Source: Chromohalobacter moromii (lineage in GTDB: Bacteria; Pseudomonadota; Gammaproteobacteria; Pseudomonadales; Halomonadaceae). From it: DNA of 64,000 bases. A program made the position numbers and the translations under genes. The stretch lies in contig NZ_JAHXDI010000002.1 of the NCBI RefSeq assembly GCF_023091865.1, forward strand, positions 124,001-188,000, in the 5' to 3' direction. Of the stretch, positions 44,892 to 53,281 are shown in pieces (position 1 is the stretch's first letter; each line of letters opens with the position of its first letter). Below the pieces are notes generated by a model, which was not told the DNA's origin, did no database searches, and saw only the letters and a list, made by a program, of their open reading frames with translations.

Positions 44892-45788
44892 ATGGCAGTC
44901 ATCGGAAATGCCGATAGCACGGCGCTGGCCGCGCTGGACAGCGACCTGCTGCTGGCCTTCGTCACCGTGGCCGACAGCGGCGGTTTCACCGCCGCGGCGC
45001 GTTATCTGCACAAGACGCAGTCGACCATCAGCCTGCGCATCAGCACGCTCGAGTCACGCCTCGATACCTTGCTGATCGAGCGTGGCAGCCGTCGGCTCAC
45101 GTTGACCGGCGATGGCGAGACCTTCCTCGTCTACGCGCGGCGCCTGCTGCAGCTGCAACGCGAGGCGATCGCGGCGCTGGGGCGTTCCCAGCCCGTGACG
45201 CTGCGCTTCGGCCTCCCCGAGGACTATGCCGATACCTGGTTGCCGGCCTTGCTCGAACGCTTCGGCGCCCGGCATCCCGACGTTCATGTGCATATTCACT
45301 GCCGCATGTCGACGGAACTGCTGGAACAATTGGAGAAAGGCTCGCTGGATATCGTGATGGCGGTGCAACACGCCGCGGACAGCGGAGGACGACCCGTGGC
45401 CACGGAGGACGTGGTCTGGGCGGCGCATCGGCGTTTTGTGCTCGACCCCGGGCGGCCGATTCCGCTGGCGCTGTTTCCGGAGCAGTGCATTTACCGGCGC
45501 CGGGCACTGGCCGCGCTGGCCGGCATCGGTCACGACTGGCAACTCGACTCTACCAGTCAGAGTCCGAGTGGTTTGCGCGTCATCGTCAATCAGGGCCAGA
45601 CGCTGACCGTGACCGATCGCCGCTCGCTACCCGAGAACTGGCGAGCGCTGGGAGAAGAGGAGGGGCTGCCGTCGCTGCCCCCCGCCGTGATCGAAGTACA
45701 CCGTTCCCCGAGCCTGACGCACCCCGCCTTCGACGATTTCGTCGCGCTGATCGACGAGGTGCTGGAGGAGAGCGTCGTGGTGGAGTGA
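44892..45788 (+). CDS. LysR-family transcriptional regulator
   Basis: 298 residues from ATG 44892. The N-terminal winged helix reads LLLAFVTVADSGGFTAAARY, then KTQSTISLRISTLESRL, the LysR signature. The rest is the usual two-lobed co-inducer domain (LRFGLPEDYADTWLPALLERF). It is divergent from the dioxygenase gene with ~125 bases between, the classic position of a LysR activator of that operon. A ribosome site is weak (only GAG at 44880). The effector is probably the imported compound or a breakdown product. Confidence 0.88.
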   Translation: MAVIGNADSTALAALDSDLLLAFVTVADSGGFTAAARYLHKTQSTISLRISTLESRLDTLLIERGSRRLTLTGDGETFLVYARRLLQLQREAIAALGRSQPVTLRFGLPEDYADTWLPALLERFGARHPDVHVHIHCRMSTELLEQLEKGSLDIVMAVQHAADSGGRPVATEDVVWAAHRRFVLDPGRPIPLALFPEQCIYRRRALAALAGIGHDWQLDSTSQSPSGLRVIVNQGQTLTVTDRRSLPENWRALGEEEGLPSLPPAVIEVHRSPSLTHPAFDDFVALIDEVLEESVVVE

Positions 45789-45789
45789 A

Positions 45790-45818
45790 AGGTCAGGGCA
45801 CTTTTGCTGGCTCAGGCC
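45790..45818. repeat. 29-bp direct repeat, copy 1
   Basis: AGGTCAGGGCACTTTT followed by GCTGGCTCAGGCC is repeated exactly at 47542-47570 in the same orientation. It overlaps the end of a truncated gene and may be the end of a former insertion sequence. Confidence 0.85.
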
Positions 45819-45969
45819 ACAATCCTTGGACGTCAACGGGCTCCCCGTCGATGGATGCGACCACCACGTCGATTTGCGGCACACGCGAGAAAAATTGATG
45901 AGGTCCGGTGAAATCCAGGTGCGTTACGCCGGGGTAGATCGGTATGACGACACGTATCTTCGAGTCCAC
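45793..45969 (-). pseudogene. DJ-1/PfpI-family protein, N-terminal fragment
   Basis: A GTG start at 45969 with AGAGGAAG upstream opens a 58-codon frame: IRVVIPIYPGVTHLDFTGPH is the typical first strand and loop of DJ-1/PfpI (isonitrile-hydratase-like) proteins, and QIDVVVASIDGEPVDVQGL continues the second strand. It then runs into the 29-bp repeat and stops (WPEPAKVP). The family needs ~190-230 residues including the catalytic Cys, so this is a dead fragment. The break coincides exactly with the repeat, implicating a mobile-element event. Confidence 0.75.
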
Positions 45970-46064
45970 GATAGCTTCCTCTGTAGAACGGATTCGAGGT
46001 ATAGATTAGCGTGAACCGTAATAGCCTAGAATGACTTGTTGCATCGAATCCTCTATCTCCCGGC

Positions 46065-46784
46065 TTAAGCTTGGCGTTTCGCCAACGCCAACCACCCGGC
46101 CAGGCTAACCATTAGCGAGCCGCTGATACCATCCAGCCAGCGTTGCCGGCTCAGACTGATGCGGCCGCGCCCGAGTAGATGTCCCGCGCCGGCATAGAGC
46201 AGCGCGCAAACGAACTCGATCAAGATATAAGCCAGCCCCGCCAGCATGATGGCCGGTGCGAACGAGACGCTATCGGCATGCAAAAACTGCGGCAGGAAGA
46301 GCGCAAACAGCACATATGCCTTGGGGTTGGAGAATGCGACCAGCGCTTCCCGGCGTAGCAGCGGCCAGGCCTGTGCGGCCTCGATGTTCTCGCTCGGCGC
46401 TACCGCTTTGGGCTTCCAGGCCGTTAGCAATGACCGCACTCCGAGATATGACAGATACGCCACGCCAATCCACTTGAGCACGTTGAAGAAGATCGCCGAC
46501 GTTGCCAGCCAATGCCCCAGCCCTACGGCGACACCGATCACCATGAGCACGAAGGCCGCGAACCGCCCGCAGGCCGCCGTCATGGCAGGCGCGACACCGA
46601 CATGGAAACCATTGGAAAGCGATAAGAGCTGATTGGCGCCAGGCGTTAAAGCCATGACTATGGACGCACCGATCAGTAGCGCCCAGTCGATGGAGGTAAC
46701 CGCACCCGGGAACGCCTGTGTCATGACCACGATGATCAGCGCCATCAGGCCACTGCAGAATAATGGGACGCGGATCATGGTCAC
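46065..46784 (-). CDS. LysE/RhtB-family amino acid exporter
   Basis: 239 residues, about six helices. The conserved LTPGANQLLSLSNG loop and FSNPKAYVLFALFLPQF match LysE/RhtB exporters, which expel amino acids or homoserine lactone-like compounds using the proton gradient. ATG 46784 has AAGGAG six bases before. The N-terminus is about 30 residues longer than usual, so an internal start such as the Met in IVVMTQAF is possible. It shares the strand with the nitroreductase upstream, 60 bases away. Both lie between the two 29-bp repeats. Confidence 0.88.
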   Translation of the reverse strand: MTMIRVPLFCSGLMALIIVVMTQAFPGAVTSIDWALLIGASIVMALTPGANQLLSLSNGFHVGVAPAMTAACGRFAAFVLMVIGVAVGLGHWLATSAIFFNVLKWIGVAYLSYLGVRSLLTAWKPKAVAPSENIEAAQAWPLLRREALVAFSNPKAYVLFALFLPQFLHADSVSFAPAIMLAGLAYILIEFVCALLYAGAGHLLGRGRISLSRQRWLDGISGSLMVSLAGWLALAKRQA

Positions 46785-46844
46785 TCCTTCCTTGGTGGAA
46801 AACTGTCAGTGGCTCTCGGACATCGTTTATTCCGTCGGGACCCG

Positions 46845-47435
46845 TTACTGCTTAGCAGCCGGCCAACCGAAGCACAAATGGATTAGCGGCGTTACAGGCG
46901 CTTCGAGGGCCAGTGCTTCTAGCGTAGCCTCGTCGCGGAAACCGGCGACGAGCACGCTGCCCAGTCCCTCGGCCGTTGCCTGCAACTGAATGTTTTGAGC
47001 TGCGGCGCCTGCCTCGATCCAGGCGTAGCGTTGGCCGCGTGATCCATAGGGCGGTTGATCGGCGAATGTTTGGGTTGCGACGCTCATGTCGGCACAGATC
47101 GTGATAATGCCGGCCGCCTGGCCGATCCAGGGTTGATCCTCGAGTGCCGTGTGCTGGAGTGCCTCGCGTATGTCGTGGTCGAGGTGCGTTTTCAGCCTGC
47201 AGCTTTCGGGATCGAAGATGTAGGTCGCCGCGTCCAGGTCGCGAATGCGCCCGGCTATCGCTAACAGCTTGAGGGGGTAGAGAGAACTCGCCGAAGGCAC
47301 GCTGCGTTTGCCATCGGCATGGGTAATTCCCTGAGCGGTCTTCAGCAGTCTGTCGAGGAGTGCGCGAGGAACCGTTTGCGGGCTGAAATCACGACAGCTA
47401 TAACGCGACCGGATGGTGTGCTCGAACGAGGCCAC
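46845..47435 (-). CDS. Nitroreductase-family protein (SagB-like)
   Basis: 196 residues from GTG 47435, chosen because GGAG is six bases upstream; the ATG at 47456 carries that site inside its own coding sequence. FMN-binding motifs SRYSCRDFS near the start, SVPSASSLYPLKLL and AGAAAQNIQLQATAEGLGS match the SagB-type nitroreductase/dehydrogenase fold. Such proteins oxidise azoline rings in peptide toxins, or act as general flavin reductases. No peptide or cyclase partner is present, so a toxin role is unlikely. Confidence 0.85.
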   Translation of the reverse strand: MASFEHTIRSRYSCRDFSPQTVPRALLDRLLKTAQGITHADGKRSVPSASSLYPLKLLAIAGRIRDLDAATYIFDPESCRLKTHLDHDIREALQHTALEDQPWIGQAAGIITICADMSVATQTFADQPPYGSRGQRYAWIEAGAAAQNIQLQATAEGLGSVLVAGFRDEATLEALALEAPVTPLIHLCFGWPAAKQ

Positions 47436-47541
47436 ATTTCTCTCCTTGGTTTGCATGGATTAGGCGATGTGCAGCTCTGCCCGAGGGTGATGCCGACAGT
47501 TCGGATCGTCCAAGACTAATAGCCGAATATGTCGGATCGCT

Positions 47542-47570
47542 AGGTCAGGGCACTTTTGCTGGCTCAGGCC
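47542..47570. repeat. 29-bp direct repeat, copy 2
   Basis: Identical to 45790-45818. Here it covers the stop codon region of the diguanylate cyclase gene. The two copies frame a 1.7-kb segment with the nitroreductase and LysE genes. Confidence 0.85.
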
Positions 47571-48721
47571 TGCTCGGTCAGTTCCTGAAAGCATCCCTTG
47601 CCTTGCCGCTTGGCTTGGTAGAGGGATTGATCCGCCTGGGCGACCAGGCGCTCCAGACGGTCGCGATCCATGCCTCGCCAATCCTGGCAATGCACGAGTC
47701 CGATGCTCAGCCCTATTCCCGGATAGGCGTGCCCGATGTCGGCGATGGTGTCGACCAGTCGCTGCGCGATCATGCGACTCGCCTCTGGACCGGTGCCCGG
47801 CAGCAGAATCACGAATTCATCGCCGCCCCAGCGCGCGAGAATGTCGTCGTGGCGCAGGATCTCGCTCATGGCGGTGGCTACGTGGCGCAGAAGATCATCG
47901 CCTGCCATGTGGCCGTAGGTGTCGTTGATGTACTTGAAACCGTCGAGATCCGAAAAGAGCAGGCTGACGGGAAGTGGCGCGCGCCCCGGTCCACGAATCG
48001 ACAGGGCCTCGCGGAACCAGCCTTCCCGGTTGAACAGCTCGGTCAGCGGGTCGAGGCTGGCCCGTCGCTGACTGTAATACTCGCCGAGCAGGGCTTGAAT
48101 CGACATGTCGTCGAGAGCGCGAATGATCCTGTACAACCCCATCCAGAAGAAGGGACCTTGCAACACGAATATCCAGAACCAGGGTTCGGGCTGGAAGGGG
48201 ACCGCGAGCTTGAGCGGTAGATCCAGTAGTAGGACCTGCAGCATGGCATAGCGAGGCGTGCCATGAGAAAAGCACGCGGCGAGGGAGGCAAAGACGACCA
48301 TTGAGGGAATGACCAGCACTTGCAGGACGGTGTCGCCGCTGAGCAGGCAAAGCGCGGTTCCCAGCCCGGTCGTGGCACACCAGAGCAGGTTGACCAAGTA
48401 AATCTGGTCGGCGGGGTTGGCGATGCGTTGGCGCCATTGTTGCCGGATCTGATAATGCAGCCCAACTCGGTAAATCGTGAGCGTGAGGGTGACCAGAAAC
48501 CAGAGCCAGAATAACGGTGTTGGATGACGATAGAGCCCGACCAGCGTGAGCAGGAGTGTCGAGAGCGTCCCGGACCACATGGTGGCTGTCTGAATATTGG
48601 GGCCCGAGATCAAGCGTCGCTGAATTTGTAGGGGCAGGCGTTCGTTGCAGAGAAGCCAGCGAAAGAAACGCCAGCTCGGAATGGAATACGTGTTGTGGTG
48701 CATGTAACGCTTGTCTGGCAT
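47564..48721 (-). CDS. Membrane-bound diguanylate cyclase (GGDEF)
   Basis: About 385 residues. Roughly six membrane helices occupy the first 200 residues, without a recognised sensor domain. The GGDEF domain follows a short linker: DPLTELFNREGWF, SLLFSDLDGFKYINDTYGH and the active site WGGDEFVIL, so it should make cyclic di-GMP from GTP. A product-inhibition RxxD site is not obvious. I start at ATG 48721 (GAGGG upstream); two further in-frame ATGs upstream are possible. The 3' end overlaps the 29-bp repeat. No EAL domain is present. Confidence 0.9.
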   Translation of the reverse strand: MPDKRYMHHNTYSIPSWRFFRWLLCNERLPLQIQRRLISGPNIQTATMWSGTLSTLLLTLVGLYRHPTPLFWLWFLVTLTLTIYRVGLHYQIRQQWRQRIANPADQIYLVNLLWCATTGLGTALCLLSGDTVLQVLVIPSMVVFASLAACFSHGTPRYAMLQVLLLDLPLKLAVPFQPEPWFWIFVLQGPFFWMGLYRIIRALDDMSIQALLGEYYSQRRASLDPLTELFNREGWFREALSIRGPGRAPLPVSLLFSDLDGFKYINDTYGHMAGDDLLRHVATAMSEILRHDDILARWGGDEFVILLPGTGPEASRMIAQRLVDTIADIGHAYPGIGLSIGLVHCQDWRGMDRDRLERLVAQADQSLYQAKRQGKGCFQELTEQA

Positions 48722-49030
48722 ACGGGCTGCCCTCATCGGTAAAACGGCCTTGCGTGGCGACGGGGCTACCGCATGCTGCAAAACGTCGCCGCTTTCGTCA
48801 TCAAGGCCGAGCGTGCCTGCGTTATGTTCGAGACTCCAATAATTTTATCGGCAAGGAACGCGATTTTCGTAGGCCATGTCCGGATGATGCCTACGCGTTC
48901 GTCTAACCCGTGCATGCGCTTGTTGATGTGTTAGACGGAGCGGGGTGACTCATGGTGGATGACCGGCCGGCCATCGGCCGGTCGAGGTGCCCCGCGAGCA
49001 GTGCCTGTGGGCAATGGGGTGGAAGTGTCC
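48722..49030. other. 309-base gap, one strong hairpin, no gene seen
   Basis: GACCGGCCG (48961-48969) and CGGCCGGTC (48975-48983) form a perfect hairpin downstream of the TraB-family gene, probably its mRNA end, without a T-run. The rest is the upstream region of the diguanylate cyclase; no ORF or clear promoter recognised. Confidence 0.55.
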
Positions 49031-50245
49031 TTACCCGAACAGTTGCCCGGCGATACGCAGCCCGGCGATCCAGGTGCCGGCGGCGGAACCCAGCGTGGCA
49101 AGCAAAAAGACCAGCAGCGTACGGGCGACACGGTTCTTCCACCAGCCGCGCGGTGAGCTGACGTCGCGGCGCAGGCGCGAGAAGTCACCCACCGTGGGGC
49201 GGCGCAGGGCCAGTTCGACGCCGGCGGCGACAAAACCGGCGCCGATGGTCGGGTTGAGCGACGTCAAGGGCGCGGCGATGAAGGTCGCGATGATGGTCAG
49301 TGGATGGGCCAGTGCAATGGCGGTGCCCAGTGCCGAGAGCGCGCCGTTGATCAGGAACCATTCACCGACCAGCGACCAGCCGAGGCCGGTATCGCGGGAA
49401 AAGCCGATGGCGAAGCCGGTCAGTACCAGCGCGACGATGACCCACGGCAGCACCTTCCAAAGCTTGGGGCGGGCCGGGGTGACTTCCAGTGAGCGCCGCT
49501 CCTCGTCGATGGCTTCGGCATCGGGCGGTTGTTGCCCCAGCGTTTGGAGATGCTCTCCCAGCCCCTTCATGTGACCGGCGCCGACGACCACCAGGATATG
49601 CCGTGGCGCTTTCCCGGCGACTTCCTCGCGTAGGCGCAGCGCCATGTAGCGATCGCGCTCGCGGATCAACGGCGTGTACAGCGACTCCGACTGTTCGGCG
49701 AACTCGGCGAAGGTCGATTCGAGTACATCGCCTTCCTTGAGGCGCTCGATCTCCTCGCTGGAGACTTTCTTGCGCGAGACCACGCTGCCCAGCAGCCCTG
49801 AAATCAGGCTCATGCGTTGCCACCAAGGCACGTTGTGATAGATGCGCTTGAGGGTCACGCCGATTTCGCGATCGACGAGATATAGCGGCAAGTCCGCACG
49901 CTGGGTCTCCTTGATCGCCATCTGCATCTCGGCCCCCGGCGTCACGCCGGACTGCTCGGCGACGCGTTGCTGGAAAGCACCCAGTGCGAGGCTGGCGGCG
50001 ACCATGCCAGCCTTGCCCTGGCGCAGGACCTGGAAGAGATCCATCTTGGCCATGGCGTCGGGCTGAGTGGCGCTCTGGTGGCGCGTGGGGCACAACTCGA
50101 TGGCGACGGCGTCGAAGTCGCCGGAGCGGATCAGCTCGCGGACCTCATCGGCGCTGGCGCGCGAGACGTGGGCGGTACCCAGGAGGGTATAACGGGTCTC
50201 GCCCTGATCGATGACCTGGCGAGGGCCGGCGGGAGTATCGGGCAT
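49031..50245 (-). CDS. TraB/PrgY-family membrane protein
   Basis: 404 residues. The N-terminal ~235 residues are the TraB domain with its conserved LLGTAHVSRAS, VAIELCPTRH, LVDREIGVTLKR and VVVGAGHMKG motifs; histidines and glutamates in these are thought to be metal ligands. Four or so hydrophobic helices form the C-terminus (VIVALVLTGFAIGF and following). In enterococci the relatives (PrgY, TraB) shut down pheromone signals; in proteobacteria the role is unknown. It is a single gene upstream of a hairpin. Confidence 0.87.
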   Translation of the reverse strand: MPDTPAGPRQVIDQGETRYTLLGTAHVSRASADEVRELIRSGDFDAVAIELCPTRHQSATQPDAMAKMDLFQVLRQGKAGMVAASLALGAFQQRVAEQSGVTPGAEMQMAIKETQRADLPLYLVDREIGVTLKRIYHNVPWWQRMSLISGLLGSVVSRKKVSSEEIERLKEGDVLESTFAEFAEQSESLYTPLIRERDRYMALRLREEVAGKAPRHILVVVGAGHMKGLGEHLQTLGQQPPDAEAIDEERRSLEVTPARPKLWKVLPWVIVALVLTGFAIGFSRDTGLGWSLVGEWFLINGALSALGTAIALAHPLTIIATFIAAPLTSLNPTIGAGFVAAGVELALRRPTVGDFSRLRRDVSSPRGWWKNRVARTLLVFLLATLGSAAGTWIAGLRIAGQLFG

Positions 50246-50312
50246 GCGGCGTTTCGCTTCGGTGGCGGAAAAGCTCGATTATCCACGATGGCAGGGGGCG
50301 GGCCAAACCCGG

Positions 50313-50339
50313 CCCCGCTCGATGATGCGGCGAGCGGGG
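50313..50339 (-). terminator. Hairpin after sstT
   Basis: CCCCGCTCG (50313-50321) and CGAGCGGGG (50331-50339) just beyond the sstT stop codon. It has no good T-run, so it is an mRNA end stabiliser or weak terminator. Confidence 0.5.
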
Positions 50340-50354
50340 CGTCGAGTGCACGAA

Positions 50355-51566
50355 TCAGCGCTTGGCACGGCACGCCGCGGCGGTGAACAACACGTCGGTG
50401 GACGAGTTCAACGCGGTCTCCGTGGCGTCCTGCACGACGCTGATGACGAAGCCGATGGCGACGACCTGCATGGCCACGTCATTGGATATGCCGAAGAGGC
50501 TGGCGGCCATCGGGATGAGCAGCAGAGAACCGCCGGCTACACCGGAAACGCCGCAGGCAGCGAGCGAGGCGACGATACACAGCAACAGGGCCGAGGCGAA
50601 GTCTACGCCGATCCCTAAGGTATGGGCGGCTGCCAAGGTGATCACCGAGATGGTGATGGCGGCGCCGGCCATGTTGATGGTCGCGCCTAGCGGAATCGAG
50701 ATCGAATAGGTGTCGGCGTCCAGGTCGAGGCGCTCGCAAAGCTCCATATTGACGGGAATGTTGGCGGCGCTGCTGCGTGTGAAAAACGCCGTGATGGCAC
50801 TGCCACGTAGGCAAGCGAACACCAGTGGGTAGGGGTTGCGTCGGGTGGCCAGGAACACGATCAAGGGATTGGTGATCAATGCCACGAATACCATGCAGCC
50901 GACGATGACGGCGAGCAGGTGGGCGTAGTCGAGCAGGGCATTCATGCCGGTATCCGCGAGCGTGCCTGCGACCAGCCCGAAGATGCCCAGCGGTGCGCAG
51001 CGGATCACCAAGCGTACGATGTTGGAGACAGCATCGGAAAAGGCGTTGAGCATCCCGAGCGTGGTCTCCGAGGAGCCGCGCAGCATCATGCCCAGCCCGA
51101 TCGCCCAGGCCAGAATACCCACGAAGTTGGCATTCATCAGCGCATGGATGGGATTGTCCACGACGTTGAGCAGCAGGTTGCGCAGGATCTCGGCGATACC
51201 GCCCGGCGGTTCGCCGCTCGCCTGGGGCGCGTCGATGATCAACGTGGTGGGAAGTGCGAAACTGGCGACGACGGCCACCAAGGCAGCGCACAGGGTGCCG
51301 ACCACGTATAGCAGCAGCACGCCGCGAATATGCGTGGGCTGACCGCGGCGATGATTGGCAATGGCCGCCATGACCAGCAGGAAAACCAGCACTGGTGCCA
51401 CTGCTTTCAGGGCGGAGATGAACACCTCACCCAGAAGCGATATCGAGGTGGCGACATCGGGCCAGGTGGTGGCCACGACGATGCCAAGCACGATACCGAT
51501 GATGATTTGTGGGATGAGCCCTAGGCGGGCTACCGCACGTATAGGGCTTGCGAGGCTGGTAGACAT
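50355..51566 (-). CDS. sstT: Serine/threonine:sodium symporter
   Basis: 403 residues of the DAACS (dicarboxylate/amino acid:cation) family. It imports serine and threonine with Na+. The hairpin regions typical of the family are visible: [20 protein letters not shown] (HP1) and [15 protein letters not shown] (the NMxG-like Na+ site), with [17 protein letters not shown] (HP2). The sequence tracks SstT through most of its length rather than GltP. The Na+ coupling fits a halophile. It appears monocistronic. Confidence 0.93.
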   Translation of the reverse strand: MSTSLASPIRAVARLGLIPQIIIGIVLGIVVATTWPDVATSISLLGEVFISALKAVAPVLVFLLVMAAIANHRRGQPTHIRGVLLLYVVGTLCAALVAVVASFALPTTLIIDAPQASGEPPGGIAEILRNLLLNVVDNPIHALMNANFVGILAWAIGLGMMLRGSSETTLGMLNAFSDAVSNIVRLVIRCAPLGIFGLVAGTLADTGMNALLDYAHLLAVIVGCMVFVALITNPLIVFLATRRNPYPLVFACLRGSAITAFFTRSSAANIPVNMELCERLDLDADTYSISIPLGATINMAGAAITISVITLAAAHTLGIGVDFASALLLCIVASLAACGVSGVAGGSLLLIPMAASLFGISNDVAMQVVAIGFVISVVQDATETALNSSTDVLFTAAACRAKR

Positions 51567-51741
51567 GACGCTTTCTCGAGGCTGAATAACGGATAAAGGC
51601 CCGTCGCGGTGGGCCGGGAAGCGCGCATGGTAGCATTGCCACCATCGCGATACCCGACGAATCGGCCTCGTTGTTCTTAGTCTTTAGTGAAGAGAGGGTG
51701 TGAAATGTCGCCCTTCTAGCATGAATAGTGGGGATTTCGAC

Positions 51742-51775
51742 AATTCATGGTGAATAGTAATTCATGGTGAAGAGT
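51742..51775. repeat. Two tandem 17-bp repeats downstream of trkH
   Basis: AATTCATGGTGAATAGT (51742-51758) is followed directly by AATTCATGGTGAAGAGT (51759-51775), one mismatch. Located just beyond the trkH stop, in an AT-rich 220-base gap. Confidence 0.8.
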
Positions 51776-51786
51776 GCCGTATTGGC

Positions 51787-53235
51787 TCAGCGTCGCCAGA
51801 AGGCGGGCGTGAACAGCACCAGGATGGTGAAGATTTCCAGGCGCCCAAACATCATCGCCATCACCAGGGTCCACTTGGCGAGATCCGGCATGTCACCGTA
51901 GTGTGTGGCCACGCCGCCCAGCCCTGGGCCTAGGTTGTTGAGGGCCGAGCCCACCGCCGACCAAGCCGTCACCTGATCCAACCCGGTGGCGAGCAGAATC
52001 AACAGCATCAGCACGAAAAGCAGCATATAGGCGGAGAAGAATCCCCATACCGCTTCGGCCACCCCCCCGGAGATACGCATCTTGCCGACCTTGACCGAAA
52101 ACACCGCATTGGGGTGAATCAGGCGGTGAATCTCGCGCAGGCCCTGTTTGAGGATCAACAGGATGCGGATCACCTTCATGCCCCCGCCGGCGGAGCCTGA
52201 GCAGGCACCGACGAAAGCGGCGATGAACAGCATGAACGGCAAAACCCCCGGCCACGCAGTGAAGTCGGCGACCCCGAAACCGGTGGTGGTAGCCACCGAC
52301 ACCACCTCGAACAAGCCATGGCGCAATCCCAGGGTGTCGTCGTAGGTACCGCTCAGCATGAGCGTGGCGATGGTGACGCTGACCAGCAGCGCGAGGAAGA
52401 TCACGAAAAAGCGGAATTCGGGATCGAGCAAATAATGGCTCAGACGCTTCTCGCGCCACACCGCGAAGTGGAGCCCGAAGCTCAGCGACGAGACGATCAT
52501 GAAGAACACGCAAATCAGCTCGATGGTCGCGCTGTCGAAATAACCGATGCTGGCGTCGTGGGTCGAGAAGCCACCGACGGCGACGGTCGAGAAGCTGTGC
52601 CCGATGGCGTCGAACCAGCTCATGCCCGCCAGCCAATACGCCAAGAAACACGTCAGGGTCAGGGCGGCATAGATGTACCACAGGGCCTTGGCGGTTTCGG
52701 TGATACGCGGCGTCAGCTTGGAGTCCTTGAGCGGTCCGGGAATCTCGGTGCGGTAAAGCTGCATGCCACCGATGCCCAGCGTCGGCAGGATCGCCACCGC
52801 CAGCACTACGATCCCCATGCCGCCTAGCCATTGCAGCTGCTGGCGATAGAAGCGGATCGACTCGGGCAGCAGGTCGATGCCGGTGAGGATGGTGGCACCG
52901 GTAGTGGTGAGGCCGGAAAACGATTCGAATACGGCGTCGGTGAACGATAGTGACGGGTCTGCGGCAAGCATCAGCGGCAGCGAACCGAACAGCCCCAGTA
53001 CGCTCCAGAACATCACGGTGATCAAAAAACCATCGCGGGTACGCAGTTCGCGGCGCGCATTGCGCGCAGGCCAGTAAAGCAGCGCTCCGGTAAGGAAGGT
53101 GATGCCTAGCCCGATGACGAAGGCATCCCAGGTGGCGTCGTCGAAAATCAACGAAATCACCACCGGTGGCACCATGGTCAGGCTGAACAGCATGAGCAAT
53201 AGCCCGACGATCCTCAGGATCACCAGAAAGCTCAT
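51787..53235 (-). CDS. trkH: Trk potassium uptake channel subunit TrkH
   Basis: 482 residues, four pore-loop repeats. Filter-like glycines are seen in GLTTTGATI, STVAVGGFSTHD, SVATTTGFGVAD and ALNNLGPGLGG. TrkH lets K+ into the cell under control of the NAD/ATP-binding TrkA, the main response to osmotic upshock. It follows trkA on the same strand after 46 bases, so they are one operon. In Halomonas elongata both TrkH and its paralogue TrkI exist; which one this is cannot be settled by eye. Confidence 0.94.
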   Translation of the reverse strand: MSFLVILRIVGLLLMLFSLTMVPPVVISLIFDDATWDAFVIGLGITFLTGALLYWPARNARRELRTRDGFLITVMFWSVLGLFGSLPLMLAADPSLSFTDAVFESFSGLTTTGATILTGIDLLPESIRFYRQQLQWLGGMGIVVLAVAILPTLGIGGMQLYRTEIPGPLKDSKLTPRITETAKALWYIYAALTLTCFLAYWLAGMSWFDAIGHSFSTVAVGGFSTHDASIGYFDSATIELICVFFMIVSSLSFGLHFAVWREKRLSHYLLDPEFRFFVIFLALLVSVTIATLMLSGTYDDTLGLRHGLFEVVSVATTTGFGVADFTAWPGVLPFMLFIAAFVGACSGSAGGGMKVIRILLILKQGLREIHRLIHPNAVFSVKVGKMRISGGVAEAVWGFFSAYMLLFVLMLLILLATGLDQVTAWSAVGSALNNLGPGLGGVATHYGDMPDLAKWTLVMAMMFGRLEIFTILVLFTPAFWRR

Positions 53236-53281
53236 GGTAGTCGCCTTGTAGAAACGGAAGCCGTGGGTAACCGGTTACTCA

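Noticed and set aside
46845-47435. SagB-like nitroreductase as part of an azoline-peptide toxin cluster
   Set aside because: No cyclodehydratase, precursor peptide or exporter of that type nearby.
45790-47570. 29-bp repeats as attC sites of a second integron
   Set aside because: No GTTRRRY core, no inner complementarity and no integrase.
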